Below, one piece after another: positions 10,986 to 22,959 of a DNA stretch of 64,000 bases. The DNA is from Nepenthes gracilis (taxonomy: Eukaryota > Streptophyta > Magnoliopsida > Caryophyllales > Nepenthaceae), in contig BSYO01000024.1 in NCBI GenBank assembly GCA_033239525.1, positions 8,083,991-8,147,990 of the forward strand. The letters run 5' to 3'. Position numbers and translations under genes: made by a program. Each line of letters begins with the position of its first letter. Within the stretch, counting starts at the first letter, position 1. The notes beneath the pieces were generated by a model that was given only the letters and a program-made list of their open reading frames with translations, had not been told where the DNA came from and searched no databases.

Positions 10986-11684
10986 GGCCGACCATGATCG
11001 GACTATACACATGCCGATTTGGAGAGATAAGGTTCTCACGTATAGAGCCTTAGAGGTGTGGTAATCGAGGATAACTCTGTCCATGGACTTATTTGTGGAC
11101 CGCCTTGCCCTCGGGCGTTACGGTCGGGAGAAAGCGATCTCTGTTCATGAAATTATTTGTGGGTGCCACCTGTCCTCGGGCGCAGTCGGGAGAACATTGA
11201 ACTGCTGTCCATGGAGTTATTCATAGTAAAGCCTGTCCTCGGGTTACAGTCGGGAGGAAGCCGATCATTTATGGACCGCCTGTCCTCCTCGTTACGGTCG
11301 GGAAGAACATCGAACTCTGTCCATGGAGTTATTCATGGTCCGTCCTCTCGGGCGTTAAGTCGGGAGAAAGTATGGTTTACGGCCTACCTTCGGGTGGCAC
11401 ACCGATCCCACGGATGGGATATTTTCTGTTATCGGCCTTGGATTGTGTGGACTGAACACAATCTATCATCGATTAATACCCTTCCCATGAGCGGAAGAAT
11501 AAAGGAAGACTATTATGACAAAAATAACTCCGTTTTATGCTCACGATATTGCGATCGATCTTCATAGGCTAAGTATTGATTTCGGTATTGCTTATGACTC
11601 TGTTATGATTTATTTCCTGTCTTGAATACTCCAGTTTTCTGATCCTGTGTTGGCAAAAAAAGAAAAAAAATCCGTTCCGTCACA
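10908..11684 (+). repeat. Truncated 5' LTR of the Tekay-type element
   Basis: It aligns with 15383-17015 of the 3' LTR. It keeps the ~70 bp GC-rich tandem repeats (about 11065-11370; phrases CTCGGGCG, GGTCGGGAG, CATGGAGTTATTCATGG) and ends GTTCCGTCACA next to the primer site. The first ~1.67 kb of the LTR is absent, as is the ~400 bp repeat pair seen at the 3' end of the other LTR. Confidence 0.85.
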
Positions 11685-11686
11685 AT

Positions 11687-11697
11687 TGGTATCAGAG
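11687..11697 (+). promoter_or_regulatory. tRNA-Met primer-binding site of the Tekay-type element
   Basis: TGGTATCAGAG begins two bases after the LTR end (CACA at 11681-11684). It complements the 3' end of plant initiator tRNA-Met. Confidence 0.85.
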
Positions 11698-13329
11698 AGT
11701 TGAGATGCCTTAGGAATTGATTGATCGAAAAGTGGAAGCTTGGGATAGGTTACGAATGACAGCATAAAAATTGAAGGTGGACGATAGACTGACTGGGTTT
11801 AGTCAGCCTAGTTCTGTAAATTAGACTAGTAAGGCCAGGACGTCAAGAAGCGCCGTGTCTTAGTTGCTGCTTAGAACAAATTACAATCTAACCAAGTTCT
11901 TCCTATTACAGGAATTAAAAGTCTTAACTGAAGGAAATGATGTGTGAGCTCTTGGTTTACGAAAAGAAGAGGAGTCCTTGAGAAAGAAAAATATCACACC
12001 CGGAAAGGTTCTAGTACCGACTAGAACTAAGCAACTAGAGTCAATGAAGGAGTCCGACTAATTAGTAAAAACCTCAAAGGTATTAGAAAAAGTCATGTCC
12101 TCATAGGAACAGGCCTTGTTTCAAGGTACTAGGAGTTCGTTGTAATGGACATAAGGTAAGAAATTGTCCATATTCGAAGGGAACCCCAAGCACCCGAACT
12201 AATTGCCCCGATTAAAGAAATTATAGATTACCAAAAGATGTGGAAGTATAATCGGCTATGGTGGAAGGTCTGATTTTTGAAACACATGATCTTGAAACCT
12301 CTTTTTATCTTGTGTTTCTTGAGGTTTATCTTGATTGAGAATTGCAAACTTAGTTAGCTATATTGATAATCGTGGCAATTTAAGTGACTATGGATAGAAT
12401 TATCGTCTTGAATTAAGGTAGTAGCTCTAATCGGTTTTGGGTATAACTTTTGGGCAAGATTTTGCCATAATAGTGGGAGAGTTGGATTAATAAGGATATT
12501 AGAACCAACATATCAGAATATGAAATTTTGAGCACAAGCTAGAATTAATCAGGAGTTGGAAAAACAAAAAAAAAAATTGAGAAAACTTTAGGATTATGTC
12601 TTCTGTCTTTTTGTGGATTGATATTCTTGCGATAAGTAGGAGATGAATCCCTTATCGAGAATTACCTTTTCATTAGTGAAATCGGTAATAGAATGTCTCT
12701 ACTTAAATGACGATCAAATGAATCCCTAGGATGATTTCAAATAATGTGTTGATTCACCTACCACTTGAGGTTTAAAATCGTTAAGTGTAGAGGTAATGAA
12801 TTGGGCAACGGAATTTGAAGCCACATTGAACCAGTGGAGACCGTATAGATTGCATTTTTTGATCTTGCCACAGGTTGAGGGTTGTGAAAAGTTGTTTCCC
12901 TCGGTATGTGAACTTCAAAGTTTTGAGGCTGTGAAGTGTTAGGGTCTTGAGGTATTGAACAATGGTCTAAGATTGTACCAAATCCGTAGAATAGATATAA
13001 TTAGGACTTCTTATTCTGCTTTGAATTGAGGATCTATGAGGGGTATTTCCGTGGTATGAATATTCTTGAATCAATCTAAATTAAGGTTATCACATGGCTC
13101 GGACGTCCGAAGGGGAATATGGCGTGAAAATGAAGAAAATGTAAGGTATCCAGCTTCTTAGATCTAAATGTACCTTGAATTCTATATTGAGATTTTAGTT
13201 GAGCGTGGGAAAAGAATCAAACTTTCATGTTGTAATAGTGGCGGTAAGGTAAAATCGATTAAACCAAAGCTAGCTGATTGATCAGAGCACGCAGCGGAGG
13301 AGTGAACGGAAAACTAAAGCCATGATTTA
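11698..13329 (+). pseudogene. Decayed gag-pol remnant of the Tekay-type element
   Basis: This is 1.6 kb with stops in every frame. Position between primer site and integrase tail implies gag-pol origin, but the length is far below the >4 kb expected. I could not place protease, RT or RNase H motifs, so large internal deletions are likely. Confidence 0.55.
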
Positions 13330-13660
13330 TTGGTCCTTTTAGGATTTTAAAGGATCAGGGAAGTAGCGTGCCGTTTAGCACTACCGCCAAGTTTAACTGA
13401 AGTGCATGATATCCATGTTCCGAAAATATGTCTACTACCCTACTCATGTGATTGAGTTCGAACCCCTAAAAGTCAACAATGATCTATCATGTATCGAGGA
13501 GCCATTACAAATTCTCGATCAGAAAGGACAAAAGATTGCAAACAAGGGCGGTCCCTCTAGTAAAGGTACTATGGAGGAATCACTCATCTGAAGAAGCTAC
13601 CTCGGAGCGAGAGGAAGAAATTCGGAGCAAGTATCCCCATTTGTTTGATTAAGGTATGTA
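13330..13660 (+). pseudogene. Integrase C-terminus and chromodomain region of Tekay-type pol
   Basis: The frame 13406-13591 reads SMFRKYVYYPTHVIEFEP followed by EEPLQILDQKGQK. After frameshifts it continues as EEAT..ERE and SKYPHLF-like phrases to about 13655. This matches the conserved end of Tekay/Del integrase and chromodomain. Integrase inserts the cDNA, and the chromodomain is thought to guide it to chromatin. The upstream integrase core is not recognisable. Confidence 0.8.
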
Positions 13661-13697
13661 ACTTTACTCAAATTTCGAGGACGAAATTTTTTTTAGT

Positions 13698-13707
13698 AGG
13701 GGAGAAT
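13698..13707 (+). other. Polypurine tract of the Tekay-type element
   Basis: AGGGGAGAAT lies directly before the LTR start TGTGAGATCC. It follows the ATTTCGAGGACGAAATT phrase that Tekay elements carry at the end of pol. It would prime plus-strand DNA synthesis. Confidence 0.8.
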
Positions 13708-13759
13708 TGTGAGATCCAAAACTTCAATTTGCTTGAAATAGGTTTGCCCCTTTTAAATC

Positions 13760-15330
13760 AACATGTGAAATCGGCCCTTGTACTTGTGAGACCCAGAAAT
13801 AACAAATGCCTCGCCCTTAAGTAGGCATGAATGAAATCGGCCCAGCAGTGGAATCGGCCCCTTGGATTCAAGCCCGGCCCGATTGCATGATGAAAATCGG
13901 CCCCTCAAGTTCGGCCCGAGCACGTGCCCTACGGGAGAAAACCTAACTCGTTGGAATCCAAGCAGCGCAATGAATAAGGCGGGTGAAACAATCTTGTTAC
14001 CCCTTGAAAACAAATACGGGACGGGTAACCTACCCGACTTACTCCACCAACTCCTTCCTCTATATAAATCGATCGATGCGAAGGGAGAAGGAAAATTCGG
14101 CGGGTGCGAAGGGAAGAGAGGAAAGGAGAGAGCTTGGAGCGTTGAGATTAGGCGGCCCGACTCTCGAGGGCAAGCGTGCCTCCGTTTTAAAATACATGCA
14201 TTTTGCATTTTATACGCATATTCTTCACCTTTCTGTTCTCCGTTTTCCCATCTGCATTATTAATTACGATTTCCATCCCGGCGTTCTTGGTTCCCGGTCG
14301 AACTCGGCATTACGCATTAAAGATTAAGCTCGATTCTTGCATAAAGATCGAACCGGCGTGAAAATATAAATTGAACTCCATAAAAAAGCGAAACCGGCAT
14401 TGCATGTACTTAATTGACTTTTGACACATCCTTCCCGGAACTTCGGCCATTTACATATGAAAAAATTAGAACCGGCCTACCTTCATCTCAAAAAATCGGG
14501 ATCGGTTCTTTATCATGTTAGAATCGAATTGGCCTTAAAGCCGGCAACCGGCCTCTGCATTTAAACCGGCATTAGCGAGGTTTTAAATCGATGTCCGGCC
14601 ATATCTGGCGTTTTAAATTGAAACGGACATGGCGATTTGAAATCAAATTAGCCTTAAAATAGAAATCCCTCTGCATTGAAGCAGGCATTTGTTGAGTTTG
14701 AAATCGAGAAACGCCCATACACGTTTTAAATTGAAACCGGCCTTGGCGATTTGAAATCGGAATCGGCTTTAAAATCAAAACGGCCTTTGCATTCAAACCG
14801 GTCTTGGCGAGTTGAAATCGGGAATGTCGGCCCTTACGTTTTAAATGAAACCGGCCTATGTATTGGCTGGCCTCGGTAGGTTTAAAATCGGAATCGGCCT
14901 TTGCATCGAAAACGGCCTTGGCGAGGTTTAAAATCCAAATCGGCCTTTGCATATTCAAAATCGAAATCGGCTTTGAGCACTTAAAATCAAAACCGGCCTT
15001 GATGTCAATAAGCCCTTTGCTCGAAGCAGGCCTTGGTCTAGAATCGAGATCGGCCCTGTATGTAAAAGTCGGTCGGCCTCTTTGTGATAAGATCGAAATC
15101 GGCCCTCTTTTACGTCAAAAGCTGAATACGACCCCTTGGGTATGTTGGAAATCAAACTACCCATTTTCACCAAAATCGAAACCGGTCCTCATGTGAAAAA
15201 TCCAACCGCCCCTTTTTGCATAGAAGCGGGAACAGCCCTTTTGAAAGAAATGAAACCGGCCCCCACATGATATAATCGAAGCAGGACATGCATGAAAACT
15301 TCGGCTTTGCATACAAAATAGAAATCGACA
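13760..15330 (+). repeat. Degenerate AATCGGCC minisatellite within the 3' LTR
   Basis: Dozens of variants of GAAATCGGCC, AAACCGGCCTT and TTTGCAT recur at irregular 30-60 base spacing. The tract is GC-rich against an AT-rich window and has no convincing coding frame. Confidence 0.8.
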
Positions 15331-16139
15331 CTTTGCATGTAAGACAAAGACACGATTTTTAAAGTAAAGTGTGGCTTAGGCCTTGCATAAGGATTTGCAT
15401 CTAAAATTTGAAACAAGACTTCTTGATGTGATTTTGAAATAGGAATAAAGAAAATATGAACCAAACCTTATGATCGGACTATCTCTGTCCGATTTGGGAG
15501 ATAAGGTTCTGGAGCATGTCTTAGAGCCTTAAGGTGGTAATCGAGGATAACTCTGTCCATGGAGTTATTTGTAGACCGCCACCGCCCTCGGGCGTTACGG
15601 TCGGGAGGAAGCGATCTCTGTTCATGGAATTATTTGTGGACCGCCACTGTCCTCGGGCGGTCTGTCCCGGGAGGAACATTGAACTCATCCGTGGAGTTAT
15701 TCATGGTCCACCTGTCTTGAGGCGATGCAGTCGGGAGGAAGCAATCATTTATGGGCCACATCCTCGGGCGTTGCAGTCGAGAGGAACATCGAACTACATC
15801 CATGGAGTTATTCATGGTCTGCCTGTCCTCGGCGTTACAGTCGGGAGGAAAGTATGGTTTTGGCCTACCTTGGTGGCACACCCGATCCACAGATGGGATA
15901 TTTATGTTATTGGCCTTGGATTGTGTAGGCTGAGACACAATCTATCACCGATTAATACCCTTCCATAAAGCGAGAAGAATAAAGGAAGACTATTATGACA
16001 AAGATAACTCTGTTTTATGCTTTGGTATTTTGAGTCGACCTTCATCAAGCTAAGTATTGATTTCGGTATTATACGATTAACATTTAGAATTTATTTCTGT
16101 CTTGATTACTCCGGTTTTACGATCCGCCACTAATTCTAC

Positions 16140-17015
16140 GATATTTATGCATTGTTTTGATAGTTGTTTACGACAATTAGCATGTACCTTGTTGAGCTCC
16201 GACTTATTATTTTTTTTTTGTTTTTTTTCCTCTGAGATGAAACCTTAGAGCTCGTCTTAGGACGAGTTGGGTGACTAGAATTGTCTAAAGGGCTATTGAA
16301 GATTAGAGCTCATTTTGGAAGAATAGTATTGTAATAACCTAATCATGATTCATGAGCTTTTATAGTTAGATGTTTTGATTATGTATTTGGAAATGAAAAT
16401 TTTGGAATGAATATGAATGCTCCTGCAAGATGTTGGAATGACTTCCGCTAGGATTTTTATGGTGAATAATATGGGTCCTAGATGACATCTCTGATCCTGT
16501 GTTGGCAAAAAAAAAAAATCCGTTTCGTCACATTAACGGTATCTGTTTTATTAAATTTTGTTCTGCATATATGTTTTATTGCATACTTGCATATACCTTG
16601 TTGGGCTTCGACTCACGATTTTACTGTTTTTCCCCCTCCGAGAGAAGGCGCAGAGTTATGCAGCCGAGAAAGACTAGAATTCAACCTAAAGGATCCTGAA
16701 AATTTAAAAGCACTTTTGGAGTTATCGGAGGAGCAGTCTTGATAGAACATATGCAAATTGTAATTGGACCATTCGCCTATGTATGCATGAATGAGTTTTT
16801 GGGTATGAATATAGATCTTGCATATTTTTAGATCAACTTCAGCTACATATTGTTATAGATATCTTATATGGGTTCTAGATGGCATCTGTGATCCTGTGTT
16901 TGCATATTATGTTATAACTAGATTAGTTGTGTGCATTTACTGAATTACGATTCAGGCTGTTTATTACTATCCTGAATGATGGAATCAAAAAAAAAAAAAA
17001 ATTCGTTCCGTCACA
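16140..17015 (+). repeat. Two ~400 bp direct repeats at the LTR end
   Basis: The phrase TACCTTGTTG.GCT.CGACT occurs near 16192 and 16594, GATCCTGTGTT near 16493 and 16889, and a poly(A)-TTCGTCACA end near 16525 and 17010. The 5' LTR has only one such end, so the duplication (or a deletion) postdates insertion or arose by recombination. Confidence 0.7.
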
Positions 17016-17469
17016 CCCTTTCTTCATCTCTCTTCTTTTATTTTCTTTCTCTCTCTTTTCTTCAGTTTATAGATAAAAAATGACTAAAATTTTTCGCGTA
17101 AACTGCTTAAATAGAATGATTGTTACTTGAGCACCGATTGAGCGTTTATCAGTGCAAAAATTATCGTATACACGTACAAACGTGCCTCCAACGTGCATAA
17201 GTGCCACTAATTTCGTTAAGCTATGCACGAATGTACCTTTACCCTAGATGAGCGCTACCTATTCTGCTAAACCACGTATGAACACTACTTGTTATGCTAA
17301 CCCATTCACAAGCACCGCACCTACGCAGGTTAAGTGCTAGCCAACTCTCGTTAATACTTTTTTTTCTTTCAAGCACATAATTTTCTATAATTATTTAATA
17401 TAATTTAATTTTGAGGTCATAATATATAAATTGGTAATCAAATACTACAATTATGCTTTGATACCAATT
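17016..17469 (-). other. Internal remnant of a minus-strand LTR element
   Basis: This is about 450 bases between the Tekay LTR end and a minus-strand primer site. It begins with a CT-rich tract, and 17100-17340 has loosely repeated GCACGAAT/GTGC phrases. No coding motif is seen. On the minus strand it lies just downstream of the primer site, so it is the start of the internal region of the next element, cut off by the Tekay element. Confidence 0.5.
17455..17466 (-). promoter_or_regulatory. tRNA-Met primer site of the minus-strand LTR element
   Basis: TGGTATCAAAGC is read on the minus strand, three bases from the LTR edge, which in plus orientation starts TGTGGCAACCC at 17470. Confidence 0.75.
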
Positions 17470-19800
17470 TGTGGCAACCCAAATTAACCCAAATGCTCTG
17501 CTCATCAGCTCATCACCAAAAAACATCAATATCGTAAAATATCAATATTATTGCACTATAAATGATAAACTATGACCAACCGGGTTAAAATTCTATTTAT
17601 ATTTAAAATTATGGGAAAAAAATGCAGCCTCAAAACCAATATAAATAGAACTCCATTTGAATGTATCTCAACATAAACATCTAAAACTCAAACTAGACTC
17701 TCTATCTAATGACAAATTCATAGCTCTAATGGTTGACCCCATAATTCCCACTTGTGCTACTGTGGAAGAAATAAATAAGGATGAGTTAAATGCCTATTAA
17801 ATAACTTTGACCAAAATCAATACCAGTATAAATGGATCGGTGAAAGAAACTTGTTTGTCAATAAAAGCTCAAAGCACAAGATAACATACAATATATATTG
17901 CAATAACAGTTCCTGATAACAATAGTTTAACAATAATCAATTATATCAACAACTAAATAATATTTTAATACTTAATAAATTACATTAATAAATAATATCT
18001 ATACCGTCAACTCAAGGAATGATTTTAAGATCATAAAGGATATTTATTGGATTTTAAAGAATCTCATTATAAACATAGGGTCTTAAAGTATCTTGGATAG
18101 TAACGTTTTTCTTTTGATTTCACAGAAATCCAGCTCAACATAAGGCATAATATTATAACATAACAACAATCTCTATGAATTTTATCATATCACTATGAAT
18201 CAAAGATAAATATATTTATACATCCATTAGTTAGATAAATACCACAAGATTTCCTTCATTGATGATATGTAATTACCCATGTAATCCTGAATATTATATC
18301 CCGTAATATGACTACAACGCCTCCAATACTCTCACCATAATATCCCAAATATTACATAATACGATGGATACAAGACTATAAGTATAACACCTTAAAATTT
18401 GTTGATCTCAACCACAAAAATAAATTAGGTATCAAAAAATATAGATTATTCTAAAGTCTCATAAATTTTCATTTATCTAAATACTTTAGAGTTTTTGTGT
18501 GCTCTCGTTACTTAATCATGGAATACCAGTAAAGTGTATTCACATAAAATAAAGGATAACATTAACGAATCAATATATGAATAAATAAAGGAATCAAGAC
18601 GAACATCTAAGTATCCCTAAGTGGCCACCTCTAAGTAAGGACCAAAATAGTCCTCTAAACTCTACTTTAACTTAGAAATCTACTCTTAGTTCTCAAAACC
18701 TATGATTTAAGCTATACTCTCAAATCTACCTTTTGAAAATTCAAACAAAGGTTTTGGCGCTCAATAGCGACCCACCAACCTTCCAGCACTGAGCCTTAAA
18801 CTCCATAAAAATAGGTATATCCCTCAAATAAATTGTTAATCATACTATTAAGGCCTTATAAAAACCTATCAAATGATCATTCCTCATGAAAACTGATTGA
18901 TTAGATCCCATGGATCCACAAAAATCCTCACAATCTATCTAGCGTTAGGGTGTAACCTCCCATGGTGTTCAAATGTTTGATCCATAGTCTCTATTGTAAA
19001 CATGTATTTGCATAATAACATGAGAAAATCATGAACACAAGTCTATAATGACCTACCTCGTACCATAGCATTAAAGTATACTCATTCTCATAGATCCATA
19101 AAACCATATCAACTATTGTTTGATATTTGAATATTGCCTTGAACCCCAGTCAAATAACATATTTATATATAACCTTTACTTTAAGTATATATTCATACAT
19201 GAAATAAGAATATAAATTAATACAAGTTTATACTACCATTTAATAGGTTTATCACTTAGCATGTTATTGGCATATGATTATTCTATCATCACAAAACCAA
19301 TCATGCAACACGCATACACACACACAGATATATATATATATATATATATATGTATCATAAAATAGATACAGTGTTCAAACGATGTTCAAATCTTGTAGAA
19401 ATAACACTATAACATTTGAATGTTTGTTGAAACAGTATTCAAATCTCGACCCTTACCTGAATAATGTATAGTAAATATTTTTCTAATAGGCTTATCATAT
19501 CATTCTAGTACAAATTTATGATTCCTTATGGATAGACATGAACAAATAACATGAGAAGAATTCTTAAAGATAATCAAAAGAAATATCACAAGTAAATTTG
19601 CTTTAGCTTTCTTCTTTATTTCTTTTTTTTTCTTCATGTCCCTTCGCCTCCTCTTTCTCCTCTTCAGATTCTCTCGCCCGTCTCTCCCAAGAATTCTAAT
19701 TACCCTTCTCTCAGCTCGAGTATTGTATTTATAAAGGAGTAACGGGAAACCCCAATAGCTCCTAGGTTTGCAAGGGGCTGCCAAAATTTATGTTTAGTCT
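17470..19800 (-). repeat. LTR of an unassigned minus-strand retrotransposon (outer end uncertain)
   Basis: The inner edge at 17470 is fixed by the adjacent primer site. A minus-strand TATA-like TATAAATA lies near 19726-19733, consistent with a U3 promoter, so the LTR extends at least that far. The outer end is not defined and the value given is approximate. No second LTR or coding domain is found. The interior is AT-rich with an AC/AT microsatellite at 19315-19352. Confidence 0.5.
19315..19352. repeat. (AC)n(AT)n microsatellite
   Basis: An ACACACAC run is followed by about 13 TA units and then TATG. Confidence 0.95.
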
Positions 19801-21214
19801 CCCTCTAATCTTTGATTAAATTTCCTAATATTATAACTTAATTCACTTTGAAATATAATTTGGATAAATATGAATAGCAATCTTGCCCAATTAACTACAA
19901 GCCATCCGAATCTCCCTCTAATTTGCCGAGTGAAATTAGCTTCTAAGTAGGGTTAAGTTTTGCAGCTAGGGTTTTACAATTTAAATTTAAGTATGTCTTA
20001 TCGATTGTTTGAAAAACTATCTTGCCTTAATTCCCTTATCTCATCGGCCAATCCACAAAGAAATTTTCCTTAGTAAGAGTCCCAAAATATTTCTATAGTT
20101 TATGCCATTATTTTTTAGTCTTATTTTAATTAGCAGCCACATTCTTTGTGATGTGAACCCACAAGCAACCGTGCAAACGTGTAAAATCAGAGGAGAAGAA
20201 GAGAAGAAGAAGAAGGGAAAGGCGAACTAGAAGCACCCGATAGAGGAACAGAGCGAGAGAGAGAGAGAGAGTGTGTGTGTGTGTGTCAGATAGCTAGGCA
20301 AAAGATTCGAGAGAGGAAAATAAATATCCCTTATCTCCTTAGGTGGCATACAACAGTAACATATAAGGAAAAACTCTAACTGCATTTGATTGGAGGAAAA
20401 CAGAGACAAAATTAAAGCAGAATTAGTTAATTAATTAAACAAATAATATTCTAACATATATATTTAATTAAATATATTCTCGAAATTTGAGAGATTGCTG
20501 AATTTTCCTAGTACTTCTTCTTGTGGTCAAGTAAATTGACGGTGCATCATAAGCTGTATCAATATGGCTTATAACACTTTGGGTCTTATTTTAACAAAGT
20601 GTGCCATCCTTATTTTAACAAAGCCATGAAACCATAAAAATAGAGCCTATAAAATCCTTGCTAATTACATCATCCAAACGTTCAGCCTAACCAGCGGACA
20701 AAGGAGCCAGTAGGCATCTGTAGAAACCATAAAATAGAGCCTATAAAACACTAGTTAAACGCAAATGATAGATTGTAAAGTCCCAGCAACATGTATCAGC
20801 AGTGAAAACAATAAGTTCAGAAGTTATAAAACAAGTGGAGGATGATGATGTTATTTTCACACAAGAACACATTTATCCATTGAATGTTTTTTAGCCCAAT
20901 TCTAATGTAAATTTATATATATCAAAAAATACTTGATTAATAAAATTAGTGGAACTTCATTCATATTAGTCATATCATTTTTTAGAAAAAAAAAAGATTG
21001 TGTTAATACATTTATCCATTGAAGCCTGCCCTGCTGTTTGACATGCGAAATGGCTATAAAAAGAGTGTACTACATTAGAGCTCTTAATCACTTCCACTGT
21101 GACATAGCACTCAATATCATATGGTAAACTTTTCTTGCTCTAAAAGTGATATCTTATGATTCTGATTGCTATTTTCAAAGAAAATAAGCTATAAAATCTA
21201 ATACTTAGATATTG
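19801..21214. other. Intergenic or outer LTR sequence without recognisable genes
   Basis: No coding or RNA gene is seen. A (GA)n(GT)n microsatellite lies at 20248-20287. The short direct phrase CATTTATCCATTGAA occurs near 20868 and 21010. The rest is ordinary AT-rich sequence. Confidence 0.6.
20248..20287. repeat. (GA)n(GT)n compound microsatellite
   Basis: A GAGAGAGAGAGA run of about 10 units passes directly into GTGTGTGTGTGTGTG. Confidence 0.95.
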
Positions 21215-21430
21215 AATATAATTTAAGACGTCAATAATTAATTTGACTAAGTAGAAATTTTAATAAAGAGTATTATTCAGTTGAGAAACTTAGATTTGGA
21301 ATAGCTTAGGAGGATGCCTTATAGACACAAAAGTCACACACGAGCGTTTTTAAAGTAAAATCGTGGCACTTGATGCGCACTTGATAGGTGCTTATGCATC
21401 GACTAAAATTAGCTTTTACACCTAACCCGT
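21215..21430 (+). repeat. Terminal repeat block (5' side) of the decayed Ty3/gypsy element
   Basis: It aligns by eye with 25695-25895 over its full length with many differences. The exact LTR start (expected TG) is not clear because both ends are eroded. Confidence 0.6.
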
Positions 21431-22959
21431 GCGTAACTAACTCATGTATGATAGTTTTGTTATTGAAGGACTTTCTATTGATTTTCTATGCATTTTTCAA
21501 ATAATTTTGAAAGAAGGCAGAAAATGAGAAAAGAAATATTTTATAATTTTTATATATTATATAATTTATATTAATTTTTTATTTTTAATTTTTATGGTTC
21601 AGTTTTCTTTAATTTTAAAATTTTAAATTTTGCTACGAGAGAGAATAAGAAAGAGGAAAATTAAGGAAGTAAATTTGAAGTGATTTCAACCAAAGTTAAA
21701 GTAAATAAATCTAAATCCCTTTTTTTTTGTTGCAAAACTTTATAGAAAATTTTTATTATTTTTTGTTCAAATATTCATCCATGTAACGCTTTCATACTTC
21801 TTTGAGATTGTGTTGTATGCATATTAAATTTGCTTCTTTTTCATAATATTTTGAAGGTTTGTGCCATAATGAAAATATGTTATCTTAAAATTCCAAAATC
21901 CAAAAAAAATTATCATTTTGTCTCTTTTTGTGCAAGTACTTTGTGAGGACTCTATTTTAATTTTATAAAGATTATTTATTTTTCATATATGAAAAAATTC
22001 ATATATTTATTTTTTAATATATATTTTTTTATTTTAATTAAATAAGAATCGTTGTAAAAAATTAATGAAATATATTCAGATATATTTTAACATATTATTT
22101 ATAAATTAAAGATCAAATTTAGTATCCACTTTTTAAAAAAGTAGTACTTTACATTGGTTATAAAAAATAATATATAGTTAGCCCACTCACAAGTCATGAA
22201 TCATATGGTTTTAGGATTTATAGAAATAATCATGACTCAATCTTCAATATTCAATTTTTATTGGTGAGATAATTACCAATTATTTATTCTTTTATTTTCA
22301 TATAAAATCTACATGTTTTTATCTTTCGACATTTCAACATTCTATATTTGATAATTAGTATTATTCATTTGTATATTTTATACCTACATATATAAAAGTA
22401 TACATAATTTATTAAACATTAAATTCACTCCTTGCATCTTTTGTTAACTTTTCAGGTTAGTATGCTTGGATTTCTTGTAGGATTAAGGATGGGTTACTTT
22501 GAAAAAATAGTCAAGTTTTGTTTCGGTTGTGATATTGTAGTAATTTTTAAATAATTGATCAACTTTTGGATGTGGCTTTTGAATCTTAGGCTTTGTTTTA
22601 TATTATCAAAATTGTCTATTGATTTTTATTGCAGAGTTGCATCTTCATTTTAAGTTATATTTTAATTATTTATTTAATTATATCTTAAAAATTAAGGACA
22701 TGACAAGCATAGTATTAAAATAAGTCATATGGAAAGCACATTATATAATTCTAGGAATTCATTATATAATTTGTATTGTAATAGGTACTATAATGTGGGG
22801 AGGTCAAGATGGTGATGATTCTTTGTCATCATGGCAAGGATGTTTGAAGTTATAAACCGAATGGTCTAAAGACAATCTAATATGCAGCCGTTGATTATGA
22901 ATCTGGGCAATATTTTAATGGCTTATGATCAATTCACCAATGAGTTCGTGATGGTATTG
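21431..22959 (+). other. AT-rich LTR or leader and lost gag region
   Basis: No coding motif and no clear primer site are visible. It lies between the left terminal repeat and the RT remnant, so it should hold the rest of the LTR and any gag/protease sequence, now unreadable. Confidence 0.45.

Larger units (their letters stand above)
10908..17015 (+). mobile_element. Ty3/gypsy chromovirus of Tekay/Del type, deleted
   Basis: An LTR retrotransposon on the plus strand with partial 5' LTR 10908-11684, primer site 11687-11697, eroded internal region to 13697, polypurine tract 13698-13707 and 3' LTR 13708-17015. The internal region is only ~2 kb, so most of gag-pol is deleted. The integrase C-terminal/chromodomain tail and the frame reaching through the polypurine tract are typical of Tekay/Del elements. 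No target-site duplication can be checked because the 5' LTR start is missing. Confidence 0.85.
13708..17015 (+). repeat. 3' LTR of the Tekay-type element (~3.3 kb)
   Basis: It starts TGTGAGATCC after the polypurine tract and ends GTTCCGTCACA, as the 5' LTR does. Four zones are visible: 13760-15330, dense degenerate repeats around AATCGGCC and CGGCCTT; 15383-15462, an ~80 bp stretch also found in the viral coat-protein segment; 15540-15860, ~70 bp GC-rich tandem repeats; and 16140-17015, two ~400 bp direct units each ending GATCCTGTGTT..CGTCACA. Open frames here (such as 13753-14208) are by-products of the GC-rich repeats. Confidence 0.85.

Noticed and set aside
11065..11370. Array of similar ~70 bp units that looks like a regular repeat-spacer array
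   Set aside because: Units are degenerate and contiguous without unique spacers, occur in both LTRs of a retrotransposon, and the genome is eukaryotic, so it is not a CRISPR array.
13753..14327. Overlapping open frames of 114-151 codons on both strands
   Set aside because: They lie in the GC-rich repeat zone of the Tekay-type 3' LTR. Stop codons are rare there because of composition, and no domain is recognisable.
19500..19784. 94-codon minus-strand frame, Arg/Lys/Glu-rich
   Set aside because: It lies over the putative LTR TATA region and a CT-rich tract. The charged composition follows from the purine-rich strand.
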